Virus record (IMG/VR): IMGVR_UViG_3300028573_000071
Span: 1-20,349 of that record
DNA: 20,349 bases
Source: a virus
Reading direction: 5' to 3' (one strand)
Below the pieces are notes generated by a model that was not told where the DNA came from, did no database searches, and was given only the letters and a program-made list of their open reading frames with translations. Below are positions 16,224 through 20,349 of this stretch, piece after piece (position 1 is the first letter of the stretch; each line of letters starts with the position of its first letter). The translations under genes were made by a program, and so were the position numbers.

Positions 16224-16372
16224 CAAACAATACATGGATGACGATTGAAGCGCAGATCAAGCAGGAATGGAATTGGTTCTATGCATCGGTCGCATTGCAC
16301 CCGCATCTCTGGCTAGTCGCAGCACTGTTTGTCAGCAGCTTGACCACGCACTTCATCGACAAGGTGCTGTGA
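16220..16372 (+). CDS. 50-aa small membrane protein, holin candidate
   Basis: Gene of 50 codons starting in the endolysin stop (ATGA). The product begins MTNNTWMTIEAQIKQEWNWF, an amphipathic helix rich in Trp, and continues with a hydrophobic stretch at about residues 22-42 ('HLWLVAALFVSS') and the end THFIDKVL. One membrane span is predicted. Its place right after the endolysin and before a two-span protein suits a holin/antiholin pair, but no family signature is recognised. Its stop overlaps the next start by one base. Confidence 0.68.
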   Translation: MTNNTWMTIEAQIKQEWNWFYASVALHPHLWLVAALFVSSLTTHFIDKVL

Positions 16373-16695
16373 TGGTTGGTGAGGGTATCAACCCTGCCAA
16401 TCCTGCCGGTCGCGTTCCGATAACCGCAGCGGCACATGCCGCTGCCAGCGATGCGCATCGTCTCAAGTTCGAACAGCGCGCCACCGCGCTGATTGTCGGT
16501 GTGTTGGCGATTGCACTGCTGCTTTGCTTCATTGCGATCATCATTGAACGCGACTGGGCCGAACATATCGGCAAGCAGATCACTGCCATGCGCGACAACA
16601 TCACCTATTTCGTTGGCATGATCGGCGCGACGCTCGGTCTGTCATGGGGCCGTGGCGCGCTCAACCAGCGCAAAGACAATGATGGAGAACACTGA
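16372..16695 (+). CDS. 107-aa two-span membrane protein, holin candidate
   Basis: Membrane protein of 107 aa starting at ATG 16372 (TGATG junction); reading the frame further upstream would overlap the 50-aa gene. A cytoplasmic N-terminus of about 38 residues is rich in Ala and Pro. A first span follows at 38-59 ('ALIVGVLAIALLLCFIAIII') and a second, shorter one at about 77-93 ('YFVGMIGATLGLSW'). It ends in a charged tail, RGALNQRKDNDGEH. Two spans, small size and a charged end fit class II holins, and among the small membrane proteins here it is my first choice for the holin. The call is by topology and position only. Confidence 0.7.
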   Translation: MVGEGINPANPAGRVPITAAAHAAASDAHRLKFEQRATALIVGVLAIALLLCFIAIIIERDWAEHIGKQITAMRDNITYFVGMIGATLGLSWGRGALNQRKDNDGEH

Positions 16696-17264
16696 TGCCC
16701 ACACAACTGATCGCCTATCTTGCCGGTGCGCTGATGCTGCTGGGTATCGGCGGCTATGGCGGATACCAAGTCACCGCATGGGCGAAAGACGAAACGATCA
16801 ACACGATCAAGCTGGCCGACGCCACGGCGCAGAAGCAGGCTGCCGATCTGTCCGCAGCGAACCAGCGCAACGCCGATCTGCTGGACAAGGACAGGGCAGT
16901 GAAAGATGCCGCCGCGCAGCAGCATCTGCAAGATTTGGCAAACCTAATACCAACTCAGGTGACGCATTATGTCTCGAATAAAGTTCCTTGCATTAGCGTT
17001 GGCTTTGTCCGCGTGCTCGACGCCGCCGTCATCGGCACCGACCCCGCCAACCTACCCCTTGCCAGCGGGCAGTCTAATGACACCTGCGCGGCCATTGACA
17101 ACACTACTCTGGCCGCGTCCATCGCCCGCAACTACATCACCAGCGGACAAAACGCACAGCAACTGAACGATCTGATCGACAACGTCACGGCCATCCATGA
17201 CCAAGTCGTGGGGGGACAGGCGCAAGCGAAGCCTTCTTGGTGGGGGCGCAACTTTGGAAAATGA
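16695..17264 (+). CDS. Rz-like inner-membrane spanin subunit
   Basis: Probable i-spanin (189 aa), which joins with the lipoprotein Rz1 to bridge the envelope and disrupt the outer membrane in the last step of lysis. An N-terminal signal anchor at about 5-24 ('LIAYLAGALMLLGIGGYG') is followed by a long helical, coiled-coil-like stretch (30-85) rich in Ala, Asp, Gln and Lys. Next come 'SVGFVRVLDAAVIG' and a helical C-terminus; the GFVRVxDAA pattern recurs in Rz-like proteins. The main support is that an Rz1-type lipoprotein gene lies entirely inside this gene in another frame. The start is in a TGATG junction. Confidence 0.85.
   Translation: MPTQLIAYLAGALMLLGIGGYGGYQVTAWAKDETINTIKLADATAQKQAADLSAANQRNADLLDKDRAVKDAAAQQHLQDLANLIPTQVTHYVSNKVPCISVGFVRVLDAAVIGTDPANLPLASGQSNDTCAAIDNTTLAASIARNYITSGQNAQQLNDLIDNVTAIHDQVVGGQAQAKPSWWGRNFGK
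16957..16962 (+). promoter_or_regulatory. Ribosome binding site of the embedded Rz1 gene
   Basis: AGGTGA lies six bases before ATG 16969, inside the Rz coding sequence. It is a good Shine-Dalgarno match and supports separate initiation of the embedded lipoprotein gene. Confidence 0.7.
16969..17166 (+). CDS. Rz1-like outer-membrane spanin lipoprotein
   Basis: o-Spanin candidate of 65 aa encoded wholly within the Rz gene in a different frame. The N-terminus MSRIKFLALALALSAC is a lipoprotein signal with lipobox L13-S14-A15-C16. Ser follows the Cys, which favours the outer membrane. The mature part of 50 residues is Pro-rich (13 prolines), as in Rz1 proteins. A Shine-Dalgarno stands six bases upstream. 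Embedded Rz1 is known from lambda. A chance open frame is unlikely to combine a lipobox, prolines, a ribosome site and this location. Confidence 0.85.
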   Translation: MSRIKFLALALALSACSTPPSSAPTPPTYPLPAGSLMTPARPLTTLLWPRPSPATTSPADKTHSN

Positions 17265-17538
17265 TCGCAAGTTCGAAGACGAACGCTGGATGCTGCACGC
17301 GAAGGTTCACGAAGTCGCGGAAAAGAACGTGGACCGTCGCCTGCATGAGATGAACGAGTTCCGTGCGCAGATCAACACGGAACGCGGGCAATACGTCACG
17401 CGCACCAACTACGACCTCCAGCACGAAACCCTGCGCACGGCCATCGATGATCTTCGCAAGACCGTCTGGATGGCGACAGGCGGTGTGCTGGTCATCAGTT
17501 TTGTTGTGACACTTCTCATTCATTTTGGGGGCAAATGA
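17254..17538 (+). CDS. Tail-anchored coiled-coil membrane protein
   Basis: Hypothetical membrane protein, 94 aa if started at TTG 17254, which overlaps the Rz stop. ATG 17197 would add 19 residues read through the Rz gene that look like shadow sequence (RRKRSLLGGG). The helix at 1-65 is highly charged ('DERWMLHAKVHEVAEKN', 'RRLHEMNEFRAQINTERGQY'), then 'YDLQHETLRTAIDDLRKT' suggests coiled coil. A C-terminal span of about 18 residues ('GGVLVISFVVTLLIHF') follows, with only GGK outside. Helix-plus-C-terminal-anchor proteins of this kind often lie in phage lysis regions, but their function is unclear. Confidence 0.78.
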   Translation: MENDRKFEDERWMLHAKVHEVAEKNVDRRLHEMNEFRAQINTERGQYVTRTNYDLQHETLRTAIDDLRKTVWMATGGVLVISFVVTLLIHFGGK

Positions 17539-17541
17539 AAA

Positions 17542-18030
17542 ATGGTCTTCGATCCTTTGAAAGAAACCGGGCAACGTCTGGCGGCAAATCTAGTCCCACC
17601 GGGCACGCCATCCAACCAGAGGTGGAAATATGACGCGACCGTGTCAGTTCTGTTGGTGGTTCTCTTGACGCACATGGCGTGGGCGTGCGGGCTGTTCATC
17701 TATGTCGGGCTGCATGGCTTCGTCACCACGGACGTTGCCTATGCCCAAGCGCAGGCGCTTCAGAACCAGATCAACACGACCGCGCAGCGCGCCGACAGCG
17801 CGCGGCGTTCGCTGGAAATAAACCAGAACCAGATACAACTTCTCATCGTGAAAGCCAGTCTTAAAAATACGATGAAGGATTTGTGTAACGCCCAGCGCAG
17901 CGGAAATCAGGCCGCGCTGGACGCCGCGAACGGGGACATTGACAGCCTTGAAGATCAGTATCACACCTTGACCGGCTGGACCTTCCAACGCCCACCTTGT
18001 GACGTGGTTCTGGTAGGCCCTGCAAAATAA
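17542..18030 (+). CDS. Signal-anchor coiled-coil membrane protein
   Basis: Unrecognised protein of 162 aa. A cytoplasmic N-terminus of about 30 residues is followed by one span at about 35-60 ('ATVSVLLVVLLTHMAWACGL'). Beyond it lies a long helical region (68-140, 'AQALQNQINTTAQRADSARR', 'QNQIQLLIVKASLKNTM') with heptad-like spacing. A Cys-containing tail ends in 'FQRPPCDVVLVGPAK'. The topology, N-in with a long extracytoplasmic helix, is that of an i-spanin, but Rz is already present upstream and there is no lipoprotein next to this gene. It may help lysis or remodel the membrane. It starts three bases after the previous stop. Confidence 0.75.
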   Translation: MVFDPLKETGQRLAANLVPPGTPSNQRWKYDATVSVLLVVLLTHMAWACGLFIYVGLHGFVTTDVAYAQAQALQNQINTTAQRADSARRSLEINQNQIQLLIVKASLKNTMKDLCNAQRSGNQAALDAANGDIDSLEDQYHTLTGWTFQRPPCDVVLVGPAK

Positions 18031-18041
18031 AGGAACCCGCC

Positions 18042-18488
18042 GTGATCGACTTGCACTTCAAGACGCTGCACGAATTCGCAGAGTTCCTTCATCTCTTTGG
18101 CCGCTGCCGCAAGCCCCACCGACAGAAGCCGCTTATCATTGTGGGGCAAGGAAAGGTTGAAATCGACATGTTTAACATCTCTGCTGGCCAGACCAAGACC
18201 ATCACTTCAGTCTTCAAGGATACGAACAGCGTAGAACATGCGTTGGCCGCTATCCCGACAGCGGTCGATGATCAGAACGTTCTGGTCTTTACGCCCTTCA
18301 CACAGTCTGCCGATCCGGCGCATCCGGGCACATACACGTGTTCGGTCACGCTGCCTGCTGGCGCAACGGCTACTGGCGGCAACGTCACGGTCGATGGCGT
18401 CAACGCGGACGGCACGCACGACACTGGTGTCGATCCGTACACCGTGGTCGCGCTGGACGACACTCTCGTTGACATTACTGTCACGTAA
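18042..18488 (+). CDS. Beta-rich hypothetical protein
   Basis: Hypothetical protein of 148 aa, started at GTG 18042 with AAAGGAA seven bases upstream; ATG 18168 is an internal alternative that would give only the beta part. Residues 1-45 form a short helical segment ('LHFKTLHEFAEFLHLFGRC') and a basic patch. Residues about 45-148 are beta-rich and Ig-like in look: 'SAGQTKTITSVFKDTNS', 'HPGTYTCSVTLPAGA' and 'TVVALDDTLVDITVT'. No signal peptide, membrane span or family is recognised. It stands between the lysis membrane proteins and the protease-like gene and may be functionally tied to the latter, which also carries beta-rich sequence. Confidence 0.72.
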   Translation: MIDLHFKTLHEFAEFLHLFGRCRKPHRQKPLIIVGQGKVEIDMFNISAGQTKTITSVFKDTNSVEHALAAIPTAVDDQNVLVFTPFTQSADPAHPGTYTCSVTLPAGATATGGNVTVDGVNADGTHDTGVDPYTVVALDDTLVDITVT

Positions 18489-18560
18489 GGTCGTCTTGGC
18501 AAGCATAGTGATGGCGGTGCTGGTGATCAGCGCCGCCATTGCCTTATCTGGGAGGAAGTC

Positions 18561-19841
18561 ATGTCTGACGTGATCCATCAACTCGGCAGGAACAAGACCC
18601 CGCACGATCCGCGCAACCTGCGCTTCGCCAAGTATGTCGGCGCGGCCATCGCTGCCGGTGCGCTGCCTGCACCGCCTGATGCTCTCAACTGGAACAAGGG
18701 CAGCATCCCATGGGGGATGATGAAGAACGATAGCCTTGGCGACTGCTGCATCGCAGGTGTAGGCCACATCGTTCTGGAAGACTTGTTCACCACGACCGGC
18801 ACGGCGACGCGCCCGAACGACAACCAGATCGTGGACATGTATTGCCGCGCCTGCGCGTATGTTCGCGGCAACGCCAAGACCGATCAAGGCTGCGGCCTTC
18901 AGCCGGTGCTGAACTACTGGCGCAACTTCGGTATCGCTATCGGCAACGATCCTGTCGTCTACAAGGGCACGCTGATCAGCGGCGCGTTCAAGGCAGGTGA
19001 AAACCTGATCTGCCAGACTGCCGATCCGCACACGGCCAAGCTTCTGGTTCTGGATCAGAACGGCCAGCCGATGAACCCCACGCAAATTCCGGCATGGTCG
19101 TTCAGCGGCACCGCGCCGACCTTCAAGAACATCTTATCTGCCGACAAGCAAAGCGCGCAGGTGAACGGCCCTGAAGGGTCGAACGAACAAGTCACCGTCA
19201 AGGACGGTGCCTTGTCCACATCGACGGTCATCAGCTTCGTCAAGGACACCGGCATTCTCGTTTCCCAGAGCGGTGGCGTACTGACGCTGACTTCAGAACT
19301 CTATCCGTTCCAGCCGGGCGATGTCATCGTCGGCGTCAGCAGTGGCGCGCAGTTCAAGGTCGCCGCCGACAACGTGTCGGTTTTCCCGACCATGCACAAA
19401 ATTCATTCCTACGTTCAGCTAGGGACCGCCTTCGGTTTCAATCCTAATGTTGTGCCCGCTGCGCAGGCGCATCTGGAACTGAAGCTGGCGATCCAGTTGT
19501 TCGGCGCGGCGTACTGCGCGGTCGAGTTGCCGAAGTATTCGCAGTCAGGATGGGCGTCGAAAGTTTGGGACGTTCCGCCGACCGGCCTGACGGGAAACGG
19601 CGCGCGCGATAGCTGGGGCGGTCATTGCGTTCCGATCATCGGCTACGATGCGGTCGGCCCGTACTTCGTCACGTGGAGCAAGGTCTGCCACATGACATGG
19701 GCGTACTACGACACCTATTTCGATGAAGCCTATGCGCCGCTATCGACAGACTGGATCAACAACGCGACCAAGCTGTCGGCGTCCGGCTTCGACTTCGCGA
19801 CCCTGCTGTCCGATCTGGGGCAACTCCCCAAGGCAGCCTGA
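18561..19841 (+). CDS. Papain-like cysteine protease candidate with inserted beta domain
   Basis: Protein of 426 aa. Its ends read like a papain-fold cysteine peptidase: Cys62 in 'NDSLGDCCIAGVGH' is the likely nucleophile, and His355 in 'SWGGHCVPIIGYD' the likely base. A Trp-rich 'FVTWSKVCHMTW' and 'YFDEAYAPLSTDWI' follow. Between 'LNYWRNFGIAIG' (to residue 128) and 'MHKIHSYVQLG' (from 278) about 150 residues of beta-rich sequence are inserted, and part of it resembles the beta module of the tail tubes. There is no signal peptide. A strong GGGAGGA precedes the ATG. It is the last gene of the rightward run. Role unknown: virion maturation, host wall or protein cleavage, or an inactive binding protein. 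Activity is inferred from motifs only. Confidence 0.72.
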   Translation: MSDVIHQLGRNKTPHDPRNLRFAKYVGAAIAAGALPAPPDALNWNKGSIPWGMMKNDSLGDCCIAGVGHIVLEDLFTTTGTATRPNDNQIVDMYCRACAYVRGNAKTDQGCGLQPVLNYWRNFGIAIGNDPVVYKGTLISGAFKAGENLICQTADPHTAKLLVLDQNGQPMNPTQIPAWSFSGTAPTFKNILSADKQSAQVNGPEGSNEQVTVKDGALSTSTVISFVKDTGILVSQSGGVLTLTSELYPFQPGDVIVGVSSGAQFKVAADNVSVFPTMHKIHSYVQLGTAFGFNPNVVPAAQAHLELKLAIQLFGAAYCAVELPKYSQSGWASKVWDVPPTGLTGNGARDSWGGHCVPIIGYDAVGPYFVTWSKVCHMTWAYYDTYFDEAYAPLSTDWINNATKLSASGFDFATLLSDLGQLPKAA

Positions 19842-19902
19842 CCGGATCGCAGGCGCTTTCTTCTTCCCGCCCTGCGCACCTTGGCCCCCGCCCGTTCGGT
19901 GG

Positions 19903-19935
19903 CCCGCCCGGTCATGGCCGGACGGGGGTCTTTTT
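19903..19935 (+). terminator. Rho-independent terminator of the late operon
   Basis: Arms CCCGCCCGG (19903-19911) and CCGGACGGG (19918-19926) pair with one mismatch around a 6-nt loop. GGTCTTTTT follows, giving a five-T run. It sits about 60 bases after the last rightward stop. Confidence 0.85.
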
Positions 19936-19938
19936 ACT

Positions 19939-20001
19939 GCCCGCTGGCGGGCGATCCTGCCGGGCGGTCCTGACAGACGCTGACCGGGCAGATCGCCGCC
20001 C
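19939..20001. other. GC-rich structured spacer between convergent terminators
   Basis: GCCCGC-TG-GCGGGC (19939-19952) is a perfect inverted repeat. A larger imperfect inverted repeat pairs GCGGGCGATCCTGCC (from 19947) with GGGCAGATCGCCGCC (to 20000), with an inner CGGTC/GACCG stem. No gene is visible on either strand between 19842 and 20075. The spacer could reinforce termination, or be a binding or attachment site, but nothing in the sequence decides this. Confidence 0.45.
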
Positions 20002-20030
20002 AGCGAAGCCCTACGGCCCGCCCAGACAAC

Positions 20031-20065
20031 AAAAAACCCCCGCTGGCGGTCACTGCCAGCGGGGG
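20031..20065 (-). terminator. Terminator of the leftward genes
   Basis: A perfect 11-bp stem, CCCCCGCTGGC (20037-20047) with GCCAGCGGGGG (20055-20065), has a 7-nt loop. It is flanked on the left by six A, which read as T on the minus strand. Orientation therefore fits leftward transcription; on the plus strand no T-run follows the stem. It lies 10 bases beyond the leftward stop codon at 20076-20078. Confidence 0.9.
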
Positions 20066-20075
20066 TGCGGTAGCG

Positions 20076-20261
20076 TCAGGTTAAGATCGCGACGATCAGG
20101 CCGACCGTCAGGACCGCCCCACAGGCGACAGCCAAGACCGTGTCCAGCGACAGGGGCCGGATCGGCGGGCGGCTGGGCACCAGCGGCACCCATGGGGTGG
20201 CTGTCTGCCGGGGTGCGAAATAGTCTTCCCGGCAGTAGTCGCGCTTCGAACAGATGATCAT
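20076..20261 (-). CDS. 61-aa membrane protein, leftward
   Basis: Leftward gene encoding 61 aa. An N-terminal polar part (MIICSKRDYCREDYFAPRQ, then Pro-rich) is followed by one C-terminal span, 'LDTVLAVACGAVLTVGLIVA', and the end ILT. AAGGAG stands six bases before the ATG on the minus strand, the start overlaps the upstream gene's stop as ATGA, and a good terminator follows. These three signs make it a real gene although its function is unknown. It is probably part of a separate, non-late transcription unit. Confidence 0.75.
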   Translation of the reverse strand: MIICSKRDYCREDYFAPRQTATPWVPLVPSRPPIRPLSLDTVLAVACGAVLTVGLIVAILT

Positions 20262-20349
20262 CTCAGTCTCCTTTTCAGCCAGTACAACAAACGCAGGCGC
20301 GCGATCGTATGCAGCGGTCGCGTGCGGTAGACATCCAGTTCCGCTTCGG
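20258..20349 (-). CDS. Partial leftward gene, C-terminal end only
   Basis: The minus strand is open in the frame ending at the stop at 20258-20260, and the gene runs off the right edge. The visible 29 residues end in 'LHTIARLRLLYWLKRRLR', a basic helical end. The stop overlaps the start of the 61-aa gene (ATGA), which argues for coupled expression. Too little is present for a family call. Confidence 0.55.
   Translation of the reverse strand, partial: EAELDVYRTRPLHTIARLRLLYWLKRRLR
20269..20274 (-). promoter_or_regulatory. Ribosome binding site of the 61-aa leftward gene
   Basis: On the minus strand AAGGAG is followed after a short spacer by ATG at 20261. It lies inside the end of the partial upstream gene and supports this start over the longer frame that continues to the window edge. 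Confidence 0.75.

Noticed and set aside
18511-18573. Possible 20-aa hydrophobic peptide MAVLVISAAIALSGRKSCLT
   Set aside because: It overlaps the start of the protease-like gene, has no clear ribosome site of its own, and hydrophobic short frames arise easily by chance. It could be a leader peptide but I cannot support it.
19842-19983. 86-aa plus-strand frame past the last rightward stop
   Set aside because: It overlaps the end of the protease-like gene and runs through the terminator hairpin; Pro/Arg-rich shadow with no ribosome site.

Overview
The window is the late structural and lysis half of a tailed phage with a long non-contractile tail, either a free siphophage or a prophage. Tail-tip genes of the DUF2460, DUF2163, NlpC/P60 and large tail-tip series, the arrangement shared with gene transfer agents, point to an alphaproteobacterial host. 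The DNA is moderately GC-rich. No integrase, repressor, tRNA or CRISPR array is visible.

Layout. Positions 3-36 hold a terminator-like hairpin, probably behind the capsid gene that lies off the left edge. Next come the head-tail connector (53-898), an HK97-gp10-like neck protein (895-1404) and a tail terminator-like protein (1401-1880). Two tandem paralogous tail tube genes follow (1893-2639, 2670-3416), then a 62-aa protein (3422-3610), a long and a short tail assembly chaperone (3570-4169, 4181-4564) and the tape measure (4570-7377). The tail tip is DUF2460 (7374-8000), an 81-aa orphan (7997-8242), DUF2163 (8239-9147), an NlpC/P60 peptidase (9147-9641) and a J-like protein (9641-12853). Adhesion genes are a fibre-like protein (12856-14400), a glycine-rich protein (14397-15173) and a small cupin (15170-15493).

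The lysis region (15490-18030) has a 43-aa membrane peptide, a GH19 endolysin, two further small membrane proteins that could be holins, an Rz i-spanin with an Rz1 lipoprotein embedded in another frame, a tail-anchored coiled-coil protein and a second signal-anchor coiled-coil protein. A beta-rich protein (18042-18488) and a papain-like cysteine protease candidate carrying an inserted beta domain (18561-19841) close the rightward run. A terminator at 19903-19935 ends it. Two coupled leftward genes at the right edge end at their own opposing terminator (20031-20065).

The run is read as one or a few long transcripts. Ten gene junctions overlap by four bases (ATGA or GTGA) and four by one base (TGATG), so translational coupling is widespread. 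Tube subunits polymerise on the tape measure with chaperone help, the tail-tip genes close the distal end, the fibre and glycine-rich proteins probably bind the host, and the lysis set releases progeny.

The points most worth a second look are: a beta module of about 55 residues that recurs in the connector, both tubes, the J-like protein and possibly the protease insertion; the twin tail tubes; long and short chaperones made from two paralogous genes, where many phages use a ribosomal frameshift; the domain-inserted protease; and a cupin in the adhesion block.
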